A stretch of DNA of 64,000 nucleotides from positions 1 through 64,000 of the forward strand of contig NW_026516308.1 in the NCBI RefSeq assembly GCF_025602895.1, in the 5' to 3' direction. The DNA is from Polychytrium aggregatum (lineage: Eukaryota > Chytridiomycota > Chytridiomycetes > Polychytriales). Position numbers and translations under genes: made by a program. This document shows, one piece after another, positions 11,201 through 19,942 of this stretch. The number at the start of each line of letters is the position of its first letter. Positions within the stretch are counted from its first letter, which is position 1. The notes below the pieces were generated by a model, which did no database searches, had not been told where the DNA came from, and was given only the letters and a program-made list of their open reading frames with translations.

Positions 11201-11756
11201 GAATGGCTACTACCAGCTCCCAGGGCCACCAGTCAAGCTGCAGATTCACATCGAGGACGCGCAAGGCTTCGACAGGTCAAAGGAACTGACCTCGGCCCGC
11301 ACCGTGACGACGACCATGTCGGGACTGTGGGCCGAGCGAGGGCCCAAGAGAGATCGATACTATCACAACATGATGGTAAGATGGACCCTCGGTGCCTTCC
11401 CCGGACACCCGTATGGCCACTATCGGCTGTGCATCTCCTGCACGAAGAGCCGAGGAGAGTTCGTCGCGATGTGCCGGACCCACACCCAGAGCTGCGTCGG
11501 AAGAGGCGGCTCGTGGCAACGGATAGTGGACGAGCTCAAGCTGCGGCACCCCGAGTGGCAAGAAAGCGGCCACGAAAAGGTCGGTCCGATCGATAAGCTC
11601 CTGGACCTGACGAACGTAGTGGGTTACTACGAGCTGGATGGCATGAGAAGGTTCAACTGGCAAGACCCGGATGTACACCTCCTGTGGCGAACACTCCGAA
11701 GGGTGTTCAAGACGCTGATCATCGCCAAGGCGGGGTGGAAACCCCCCAGGCGATAG
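8259..11756 (+). pseudogene. LINE B ORF2: endonuclease and reverse transcriptase, one in-frame stop
   Basis: One frame of 1166 codons is open throughout except for TAG at 9069-9071. The N-terminal part is an apurinic-type endonuclease (ASFNVNG, IQETKLA, VMGDFNLSLSD, STIDYIFVS, SDHRLIW), which nicks target DNA. The C-terminal part is reverse transcriptase with motif A LDIKAAYDTVW, motif B QGSVLSPLMFSVFIDDLP and catalytic FADDG. A CX2CX13HX3C knuckle lies near the end (CISC to HTQSC). I see no RNase H domain. The amber codon falls in the linker between endonuclease and RT, so this copy needs read-through or is dead. Apart from the stop it looks intact. Confidence 0.93.
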
Positions 11757-11921
11757 GCGGCATGGTCGAAGCAGAGCGAGAGATGAGGGCATATGGCTCT
11801 CATTTCTCAAGACTGCTCACTAGGTCTATAAGAACTTTATTTTCTATCCTTTTTTTTTCTTTCCTTTCCCCTGATATACTGCTAGGGCCGACCAGGCCTT
11901 GATAGCTTTCAATTGAAATAT

Positions 11922-11947
11922 AAAAAAAAAAAAAAAAAAAAAAAAAA
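11922..11947 (+). repeat. Poly(A) tail of LINE B
   Basis: An uninterrupted run of 26 A directly before the right copy of the target-site duplication, marking the 3' end of the inserted retrotransposon. Confidence 0.97.
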
Positions 11948-11960
11948 CCCAGAGTGGGAG
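11948..11960. repeat. Target-site duplication of LINE B, right copy
   Basis: An exact copy of 8041-8053. After it the LINE A coding sequence continues in frame (EPTHDSVGPID). Confidence 0.95.
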
Positions 11961-12155
11961 GAACCGACCCACGACAGCGTGGGGCCGATAGACAAGATCC
12001 TCGACCTCCTCAGCCATGTTGGATACGACAGAAGTGAGAGGATGGTGCGCTTCGTGAGAACTGACACAGATGTAGATGCTCTGTGGGGTACGATCTCACA
12101 AATCTTCATGAAGCTGACCAAAGATCTGGCTGGGTGGGCAGCACCTACCCATAGA

Positions 12156-12227
12156 AGATAGCACAGGGGAGGAGGCCTGTAGGCACCTTCCAGATAGCCC
12201 AGGGGAGGAGGCGTATAGCCACCTTCC
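12156..12227 (+). repeat. 36-bp tandem duplication in the LINE A 3' UTR
   Basis: Two copies of a 36-bp unit (12156-12191 and 12192-12227), each with the core CAGGGGAGGAGGC and ending in CACCTTCC. The copies differ at a few positions. The repeat starts at the ORF2 stop codon. Confidence 0.9.
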
Positions 12228-12267
12228 AGAACGACACTTTGACGAGTATCAGTGATGCTGAGGGCAG

Positions 12268-12287
12268 GCGCACAAATAAAAGTGCGC
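12268..12287 (+). promoter_or_regulatory. 3'-terminal stem-loop of LINE A
   Basis: GCGCAC and GTGCGC form a perfect 6-bp stem around the loop AAATAAAA. Hairpins near LINE 3' ends can be recognised by the element's reverse transcriptase; that role is inferred here. Confidence 0.55.
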
Positions 12288-12310
12288 TATTGAAACAACA
12301 AACTGAATAA

Positions 12311-12522
12311 ATTCACCCGCTTGGTCTCAGACCTTGTGGCCAGCTGAGGCACCGATAGGCAGTACCAGGTGTGTGTGAGTCTGCTTGAGCTCCCACTGCC
12401 GGGTGCCGCATGGTACTGATGGCTTGGCTTCTTGAATTCATTAGCAAATGTTAAAAAGCAATCATCGACCTGTCCATGAAAATCATCGCTGTAATTATTA
12501 ATCACTGACGCAATTATTGAAT
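12311..12522. other. Spacer between LINE A and the TIR-NACHT-WD40 gene
   Basis: A short unique spacer with no gene seen. It contains the probable transcription end of the minus-strand receptor gene. Confidence 0.4.
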
Positions 12523-12528
12523 TTTATT
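12523..12528 (-). terminator. Polyadenylation signal of the TIR-NACHT-WD40 gene
   Basis: AATAAA on the minus strand, about 15 nt after the proposed stop codon at 12543-12545. Its position supports the last-exon model of the gene. Confidence 0.5.
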
Positions 12529-12542
12529 CAAGGCAGGAATCA

Positions 12543-15500
12543 TCAATCCTCCAGTGCCCTACGGAAACACGAAACTTCGGCTTGGATATCGGGGGTGTTG
12601 AGGTAAATTGGCTGTGGAGGTGGATGTGTCAGTCGATATCCAGAATGAGAAGTGGTGGGTGACCTTGACTTACCAAGATGATGACTGGACGGTGGGGTTC
12701 ACAGGACATGAACACAACCCCGCCTGATGGGATGAGTGTGTGTCGTAACCAATCTCCAAAAAGGGAGTGTGATATTTTGAATGGGTGAGTGCTGTGGCGG
12801 ACCCACCGAGGTGCTTCATCTTCATCAATTTGGATCCATGGGGACCTACATGGAGGGTTGAATGAACCCTCACAAGAAGTGGGATCTTCATTGGAGCGAA
12901 CCCACTGGTCATCGCGACTGACCCAAATGAATTGAGTGTCGCTACAGTCAAGAGACTTGATCGAGTTACCATCGGGTGAGATCGCCACGGAGGTCACACC
13001 ACTTGTGTGTCCCTCGAGAGTTTGTTTCACATGGCCCGTGGTAGCATCCCACACATTGATGACCTTGTCCCAAGAGCCAGAGACAATCCACTTGCCATCG
13101 GGCGAGATAGCAACGGAAGTCACACCGCCTGTATGCCCCTCAAAGGAGTGCTTCAGCCGGCCTGTGGCGGCATCCCACACTTTGATGGTGTCGTCCTCAG
13201 AACCAGAGACGATGCTCTTGCCATCAGGAGAGATCACCATGGAGGTAACATGCCAGGTGTGTGCCTGGAGAGTCTGCTTCATTTGGCTAGTGATGGCATC
13301 CCATATTTTGATAGTCTTGTCATCCGAGCCAGTGACAATCCACTTGCCATCGGGAGAGATCGCCACGGCGTTCACCCGGTTCTTGTGACTAGCAAGTGTC
13401 ATTTCACACGGATCCCAGGTGGGTGCTGGACCAGTCGTGACCAGGAACGGGATCTTGTCCTCGAGTTGGTCGGCATATGCCCTGTAGATCGCCGTCTCCT
13501 TCGGTGTGAATGCATACCCCGAGTTGTACACCTGTGATGCGCTCTTGATGATCGGGTCGGCAAACTCGCGGATGAATCGATACGTGTCCTTGACCAGTTC
13601 CTTCGTGGTGTCGTCGACGATGGTGCTGGGTGCCTTGGCGATCACTCCTCGCAGCACAGCCAGTTGCTCGATGATCGGCTTGACCACATGTGTGAGCGAC
13701 CCACACTCGAGCCAGAAAAACACATGGGTCTTGACGAACCGAGTGAGCACCGCTGCCACATCGACAGTCTCAGCCGACTGCCACACCGGACTCGACTCGG
13801 CCACTCCGTCCACACACCACACAAAGTGTGTGATCCAGTGGGCGACGCTGTATCGCTGCGACGGTGTGATCTTGGCTGCGACTCTGTCCTCGAGGTCTGG
13901 GATCTTGTCGTGAAAGTCGAAGATATCGCAGATGTTGATCACCGGCTCGTGCGAGAGGATCACTCCGAGACATCCCTTGGCAAACACCGTGTGGAACGAA
14001 GTCGACACATGCCACGGATGGCCAGTCGATGCATCGCCGAGGAGATAGTCTGCCACCGACTTGTGGTTGAACTTGACCTCGGTGTTGGTGGACTGGCTGT
14101 CTCGGGGACCCAGTCCGTTGGCGCCTGGATCGAGGACCAGACTGAGGCTCTTGAGACACTCGCGAACGACGCCGATCTCGAATCCAAACACATCAGCGAT
14201 GATCTGTGGGGTCAAAATCGACTGGGCCGTGGCGATGGCCGACACCACCGTGACCAGCTCGGCCGGGTGGCTCGACTGCGAGTGGATCTTGGCGAATGTC
14301 TTGTTGTACAGCTGCCCGACATCGGCGGCGCTGTCGTTGATGTCCTTGATCATGGCGAGTGTCACTGGGCCATCGGTGGATGCTGCATCGACGGTGTTGA
14401 GGATCAGGTTGATCCACACGAATGTCTTGGACTGGTCCAGCAGGATGGCGACTGCCTTGGTGCGGTCCGAGTCAGTGAGAGTGTCATACACTCGCAGTCG
14501 GTGGCGGATGAACACCTCGAGGTCACGGACGTTCTCCTCGCTCGAGGGTTCGATCGTCTTGGTCGGGACTCCATCGAATGCTGCCGTGATGTCCTCTTCG
14601 GGACGGGATGTCAGCAGCAGCTTGAGCCACGGACGGGTCTTGTTCAGCTCAACGAACCGCCAGGCAAGCAGGCTGAGCAGCTGGTCGCGCGGAGAGCACT
14701 CGTCGAGTGCATCCACCAGGATCATCACCGATCCCTTGGGTCTGTATTCGCCGATGGCTTCGAGTGGCTCCTCGATCACGGCCTTGAACAGATCGGGGAT
14801 GCTCATCTTGTCAAGACTGTCCTTGGTGTGGCCAGCCTCGAGCAACTTGCGGCCGATCGGTGAGTACCACTTGCACAGACCGTATGCGATGGTGTTCAAC
14901 ACAACTCGCGGATCGCTCTTGCGGGTGTCGTTGTACTTGAGGAACAGCGCCGACACCAGCTGTGCGTTTGCCTGGAGGATGTTGGCGATCTGGGCGGCAG
15001 CGACAGACTTGCCGACACCAGCGACGGCATTGACCCACAGGACAGTGTCGGTGGTATCCTGGTTGACCCACTCGGTCGTTTGGTCGAACAGCCACTGGCG
15101 GGTGCCCTCGACATATAGCTTCTCGAGTGCCCGTCTATCTAAAGTTGAGTCGATGGGATCAAGGAGGAGTCGCAGGGCGTGGTTCTCGTTGGCAGTGAGG
15201 ACAGTCGATCCAGTCGGGAGATAAGTTGGCACGGTGGCAACGAGGTTGGTTTTCTTCCAAGTCTCGCGGATCTCGGGGACGAGTCTGTGGATGTGCGAGT
15301 CAGCATCTGGATGGTCTGCATCAACTGACTGATTGATGAGACGGATGCCATCAGCAAGTCCCAAACAGACACACTCACTTGGTGGCGGCATAGTCGTCGG
15401 CAGCAATCAGCGCCTGCAGCTTGAGCAATTCCTCGAGAGTCTGACGCACAGTGAGGGGAGGGCTGATCTGGCCGAGTTTGGAGGGACTGGCTCTGTGGTA

Positions 15501-16650
15501 GTGGATGGCATTGGGAAAGTCGTTCTTGTTGGGGAACCAGTCCTTGATGTACTTGGTGCCGTTGATCATCGCACTGGACTTGATGAGGATCGGGAGGATC
15601 TGGACGGGCGAGCGGGTGTTCTGGGTCTCCTTCATCTGCTTCAGAGCCAGCTCGATCTGGGACAGGATCATTGGTGAGTAGATGGCGAGTGGATGGTGAT
15701 GGTGGTGCTGGACTGGATCGACGACACTCACCTCGAGGAATTGATTGTCTGGGCAGGTGCCAGCAGTCTTGGTTCTCTCGAGTCCAGCCTCGGAAAGGAG
15801 GACGACAATGACCTTGGATTTGGCCAGGCCGTTCATGAAACCATCCTCCCAGTCCAGTCCGTTCTCGAGGCATCGGGCGTCCAGGTAGACATGGGAGGGA
15901 TGCTGCTCGCCGACACGGCTAACACTGAGGGCCGAGTGGAGTTTGACAGCAGTCACCTCCTCACTGGCCACACGATAGCTGGATGGATGCAATATCGATG
16001 AGATGGATGCGAGATGGATGCGAGATGGATGCGAGATGGATTTTTTTTTTCTTTCTTTATTGTGCGCCGCCGTGGCGGCGCACTAGCCATCAGGACCCCG
16101 TGGTCCCCGGCATCTCGCTCTTCATAAAAAAAGCTCGGAACGCACCACTAACGACCAAAGTCTTAAGAGGCTGGGCCCCACCGGCACGCTCGGCACGAAC
16201 TCTGAAGGAGCTCGTGCGTCATCTGCTATCACCAGATGGGGACGGACCCCTTCCTCCAAGGGCGGCCAATGTTGCGCCCCGATGGTGGGATACGGGGGTC
16301 GAACCCGCGGCATCACGTGGCAAGACGGTGCGCGCTTCCCAATGCGCAAACCACCGACTACATGCGAGATGGATGTGAATGGATCATCGGCAACAACAAG
16401 CGCCACCAACAAACCTGATGAAGATGTCGTGGATATGGAAGCCGCTGGCGCAAGTCCATCGTGGATTGAGGACAGGCGGGTTGTATTCTCGCTCCATGGA
16501 GGCAGGAGTGAGGGTCGAGGTAGAAATGGCAACGACTGGAGGGGCAGTGGGAGTTGTGGTGGCAAGTTGGTTGTGGTCCCGTTGGGCTCGATTGATCTTG
16601 GTGACGGCCCCTTCCTTCAGTCCAATTGCCCGCATACTCTCATCTGCCAT
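12543..16650 (-). CDS. TIR-NACHT-WD40 STAND receptor (NLR-like), 1146 aa
   Basis: Exons are 16650-16415, 15978-15732, 15656-15379, 15284-12674 and 12611-12543; all phases agree. The splice between exons 1 and 2 rebuilds the TIR opening motif HDIFIS-YRVASEE. Further TIR parts are CLENGLDWEDGFMNGLAKSK, VVLLSEAGLE and QFLE-IELALKQM, the last holding the glutamate aligned with the NADase catalytic residue. The NACHT ATPase has Walker A GVGKS (about residue 345) and Walker B ILVDALDEC (about 445), with a helical region after it. From about residue 880 come three highly similar WD40 repeats (ISPDGKWIVTGSDDKTIKIWD type) and a partial fourth, too few for a closed propeller. The family acts as cytoplasmic signal-sensing ATPases that oligomerise. 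Intron 1 carries a SINE and has an unusual donor, GTTTGT. The ATG at 16650 is the likely start. Confidence 0.88.
16029..16041. repeat. Target-site duplication of the SINE, 3' side
   Basis: ATGCGAGATGGAT at the poly(T) edge on the plus strand. It matches 16362-16374 exactly. The last T could belong to the poly(A) tail, so the duplication is 12-13 bp. It also lies in a short array of GATGCGAGATG-like units. Confidence 0.85.
16042..16361 (-). mobile_element. tRNA-derived SINE in intron 1 of the TIR-NACHT-WD40 gene
   Basis: A 320-bp element with three parts on the minus strand: a tRNA-like head, a unique body of about 200 bp, and a 3' tail of AATAAAGAAAG followed by a run of A. It is flanked by a 12-13 bp direct repeat. 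The body holds two strong inverted repeats: a 22-nt near-palindrome beginning GTGCGCCGCC and a shorter one, GGACCCCGTGGTCC. There is no coding capacity. It lies in the sense direction of the host gene, between the two exons that encode the TIR start. SINEs use the enzymes of a partner LINE. Confidence 0.88.
16284..16360 (-). promoter_or_regulatory. tRNA-like head with RNA polymerase III boxes
   Basis: Box B GGTTCGACCCC is at 16295-16305 (minus strand) and sits in a T-arm with a 5-bp stem. An A-box-like stretch and a D-arm with GCGC stems and an ATTGGGAA loop precede it. The acceptor stem has mismatches and the anticodon arm does not fold well, so this is the promoter part of a SINE and not a working tRNA. 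Confidence 0.75.
16362..16374. repeat. Target-site duplication of the SINE, 5' side
   Basis: An exact second copy of 16029-16041, directly before the tRNA-like head when read on the minus strand. Confidence 0.85.
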
Positions 16651-17543
16651 ATCCAGGATCTGGATGGGGATTGGTATCAGCCACCGGGCAGCGGCCACAT
16701 TCTACCACCTCATCAGCACATACCGAGTCGATGGTGTCGTATTCGTTGTCCAGCAGACATTGCCTGTTTCTCTCCAGTCCATATCGTTTGAGGAAAGCAT
16801 CAAAGTCGTCTGTTCAGGGCAAGCCACCAGTCAGCTGCTGTGCAAGTGTCCACCATCCTACCACGATGCGGCACTCACCTCCCGACATTGCAGAGTCTCA
16901 GGACAGGCGATGTCAATGGAAGGCAGATTGACAGAAGGCGAGGGGGAAAGAGAAGGCTGGGAGACGCCACCAGTTTTGGGAATCAACTTGCCAGTGAAGC
17001 CAAATCGAGCCAGGGTGGATCCAGGTTGGAGCCGGGTGGCGATGCAATCAACTCTGGTCAATCCAGCACACAATCTCGCCTTTGACACTTCATCATCTTT
17101 CATGGGCCATCATGGCAGGGCACTGTGGTGTGGAGGCAAGGTGATGGTCTTGGAGTTCGGGGAGTCGGTGGGCTGTTCGGTGTCCTTGTGACGACATTGA
17201 TCTCGGATTTGACCTTGACATCCTTCCGAGTGTGGGCAATGAGGACTGGCTGTTCGAAGCAGAGGTGGTTGCCAAGATGGATCCGGCAGGTCTGATATGG
17301 AATATATGAGCCACATACTTGGATGACAGGATGCGGCTTCGATTCCATGTTCGATTTCATGCGGCAGTGCATGAGGAACAACGACTCCAGCCATCAAACA
17401 AACGAATCGAGCCAGATTTGTGTGTGTGATCTCGATAGCCAGTGTTTGGCTGGCCAGGGTTTAGTTCCCTCACCAAATCCTGCCCATCTCCATTGCCTGC
17501 TTGCCTCCCCTGTCATCCTATCCAATTGTCTCCCATATTCACC
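16651..17543. other. Divergent upstream region between receptor and kinase genes
   Basis: Nearly 900 bp between the starts of the minus-strand TIR-NACHT-WD40 gene and the plus-strand kinase gene. Several short frames exist, but none shows a family motif or a splice pattern. Promoters of both genes must lie here. A pyrimidine-rich stretch precedes the kinase ATG (about 17480-17540). Confidence 0.45.
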
Positions 17544-19560
17544 ATGGCCAGCAGAGCCATCATCAGCCCCGCTCCCGAGCGTCCGTCCTGGTACATATCG
17601 CCCAGGGACATCACCGACCGCTCAGCCAACCCCATCGGCCGCGGTGGCTTTGGCGAGGTCTTCACTGGCACATACTTTGGCTCCAAGGTCGCCATCAAGC
17701 AGCTCCTTGGAAACCACAACAACCGGGAGCTCGCCGAGTACCACCATGAAATCGATATCTGGAAGCAGCTCAGCCACCCACACATCCTCCCCCTGCTCGG
17801 TGCCTGCGACAAAGACGATGACGGCAACCCGATTCCTCCCTTCATGGTGTCGCCGTTCATGCCCAACGGCACCCTTCGCAACCATGTTGCCGACAACAAT
17901 GTCCCGCTCGAGGAGAAGCTCCGTCTGCTCTACCAGGTGGCTTCGGGGATGGCATATCTCCACGGCCGCCGCATCATCCACGGCGATCTCAAGGCCCTGA
18001 ACATCCTCCTGGACGGCTTGAACAACGCCGTCGTCACCGACTTTGGCATGCCCCGCACCAAGCACACCTCTGCCTCGCTGGACCGCAACCGATCCATGGG
18101 CCCGACCGGCGGCACTGAAGGTTACCTTGCACCCGAGATGCTTGACGGTGATGATCCCAGCGGATCCACCATGAAGACCGACGTCTACGCCTTCGCCATC
18201 ACAATGTATGAAGTACTCAACGATGCCAAGCCCGTCTGGGTCACCAGCAACGGACAAGTCATGCGAAATCGGGTAATCGAACACATTTCCTGCGAGGGCA
18301 AGCGTCCTAAGCGTCTCGACGACATCCCCGACGCCATCTGGGCCCTCGTCGAACGCTGCTGGGCCCAAGATCCCGCCGCCCGCCCTGCCTTCACCGAGAT
18401 CCTTGCCGTCCTCCAGCCATACAACCGAGCTGTTATCCCTGCAAGCGCTGCTCTCGCTGCTCCAGCCGCCGCCAAGTTCCCTTCCGTCAACCGGGTTGCC
18501 AGCCATTTCACCACTCTCAGCGTGAACAACCAGCCCCCGTCCGTCCAGTCGTCCTGCCGAGCTCAAGTTTGACGGTATCGAATCGGCCACTCGTCTCCCT
18601 ACCTCCATCGTCTCCCGCGCCAAGCAAGGCGATCCCGATGCTTGCCTCGATGCTGCCAAGATGGTCTCGGAGGGTCTTCCTGCCCGCCACCAAGATTGGA
18701 AGCTCGCCGCCCAGCTCTACAAGGTCGCTGCCGACCGCGGCAAACTCGAAGCATCCTTCCAGCTGGCCTGGCTCACATTCCTGGGCGAGGGAATGGCCAA
18801 GAACGACCGCGGTGCCTTCGTGCTTTGGCAGGAAGTTAGCAACAAGTCGGATGACGCTGTTCTCAAGCCCATCGCCACCCACATGCTCGGTTGGATGCAC
18901 TACCTCGGTCGGGGTACTCAACAAGACAAGCAAAAAGGCATAAAGACCATCCGTGACAACAAATCCAATGTGTTCGGCCTTGGGGAGGACGAGTGCCTTG
19001 CATCACGATGGAACGATATCCAGTCCGACTGCCCTGCATCCTGCAAGTTCTTCGAGCTGTGCCAGTTGGGATCGGACCGAGACTGGATATGTAAGCATCT
19101 CATGGCCATGTGCATGATCCATGGATTTGGAACCAGGCAAGATCGTATGATGGCAGCAAGAACCTTGGAGGAACTCGCTCAGGACGGTCACAGTGACAGC
19201 CAACTTTGGATTGGAGAGTGCTATAAATGCGGCGAGGGTGTTTCGAAGGACTACGAGCAGGCCTTTCAGTGGTTTAATAAGTCCGCTGAACAAGGTAATC
19301 CATACGGGCAGTGGTGGGTTGGTTACTGCTATCACTGGGGATTTGGAGTCGCTCAGTTCCGAGGGCTGGCAACGGACTGGTTTCGCAAGTCGGCCGACCA
19401 GGGCAATCGGTATGGACAAGCCTGGCTCGGCGAGTGCTTCAAGACTGGTCATGGTATCGCAAAGAACAACGAAAGCGCTGTGTTCTGGCTTCGTCGATCT
19501 GCCGATCAAGGGCTTGAGTTTGCCATCAGCCGCCTCAATAACATTGACAAGCGGACTTGA
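17544..19560 (+). CDS. TKL-type protein kinase with C-terminal Sel1 repeats, frameshift between them
   Basis: From the ATG at 17544 the kinase domain shows the glycine loop GRGGFGEVF, the lysine in VAIKQL, the catalytic loop HGDLKALNILL (HGD instead of HRD), DFG, and GTEGYLAPE. It is a tyrosine-kinase-like serine/threonine kinase. This frame stops at 18572. The next frame is open without an ATG from about 18560 (PAELKFDGIESATR) to 19560. It carries Sel1-like repeats such as AAQLYKVAADRGKLEASFQL and WFRKSADQGNRYGQAWLG. Kinase-Sel1 fusions are common in early-diverging fungi, so one protein is expected. No GT-AG intron restores the frame near 18540-18565, which follows a C run; a one-base error or a true mutation is likely. 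The gene sits between two TIR receptors and may signal with them. Confidence 0.85.
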
Positions 19561-19942
19561 TCCGATTGTCTTTTTCAAAGGTCATGTTGCAAAACCGATT
19601 ATCTGGTCTGAGAAACCAAGAAAACCATGGCGCCTCGCTGGTCGTCAGCGACACAGTATGTGACATTCATTGCCTCCAGTCCATCCACAATACATAGCAA
19701 TGATGCCCCATAGCAATAGCCGACTCTGATCGACCGAGAGTATTTTTGAAAGACTCGACAACGACAAACTCAATACTCGATAATCGATGCTCGTTCTGCT
19801 ACTAAAGGAGCGGGCAATTATCGCCAACGGAGTACTGCAATTCATGCGACACTCCTCCACCAAGCTCAAAATGCGATTCAGAATCGACTGTTTCATAGTG
19901 TGGCGCTCCTCACTTTCCTTTGGCTTGGATCGCTCGGCACCA
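19561..19942. other. Convergent spacer
   Basis: Between the stop of the kinase-Sel1 gene and the stop of the minus-strand TPR receptor. It holds only the two 3' UTRs as far as I can see. Confidence 0.5.

Larger units (their letters stand above)
8054..11947 (+). mobile_element. LINE B, APE-type non-LTR retrotransposon, 5'-truncated in ORF1
   Basis: About 3.9 kb, bounded by a perfect 13-bp target-site duplication and ending in 26 A. It contains the last part of ORF1, a full endonuclease-RT ORF2 and a roughly 165-bp 3' UTR ending in the 12-bp palindrome TTTCAATTGAAA just before the poly(A). The intact duplication and tail show a fairly recent target-primed insertion. The 5' end lies within ORF1, as is common for LINEs. 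Confidence 0.95.
6796..12161 (+). pseudogene. LINE A ORF2 remnant (reverse transcriptase C-terminal half)
   Basis: The coding remnant is split: 6796-8053 before LINE B and 11961-12161 after it, with the same reading frame across the insertion (HPEWE | EPTHDSVGPIDK). Visible parts are RT motif B (QGSVLSPLLFSAF), the RT catalytic motif FADDG, the thumb region and a C-terminal CX2CX13HX3C knuckle (CKQC to HAQEC). A one-base frame change occurs near 6890, before the frame that is open from 7001. With the 5' truncation, the frameshift and the 3.9-kb insertion, it cannot make a working protein. Confidence 0.88.
6795..12310 (+). mobile_element. LINE A, 5'-truncated non-LTR element interrupted by LINE B
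   Basis: LINE A covers 6795-8053 and resumes at 11961, with 8054-11947 being the inserted LINE B and 11948-11960 the duplicated target. It begins inside the reverse transcriptase domain (NPVQLQKELIQGSVLSPL) and ends after a 3' UTR that holds a 36-bp tandem duplication, a 6-bp stem-loop and an AATAAA-rich end near 12310. No long poly(A) is left. The protein is clearly related to that of LINE B but diverged, so A is a different and older subfamily. The right edge is approximate. Confidence 0.88.

Noticed and set aside
13664-15224. Plus-strand frames of 387-399 codons
   Set aside because: Antisense shadows of the NACHT-coding exon on the minus strand.
16284-16360. Functional tRNA gene
   Set aside because: Box B and the T-arm are good, but the acceptor stem has mismatches, the anticodon arm is poor, and the sequence is joined to a SINE body with a target-site duplication.
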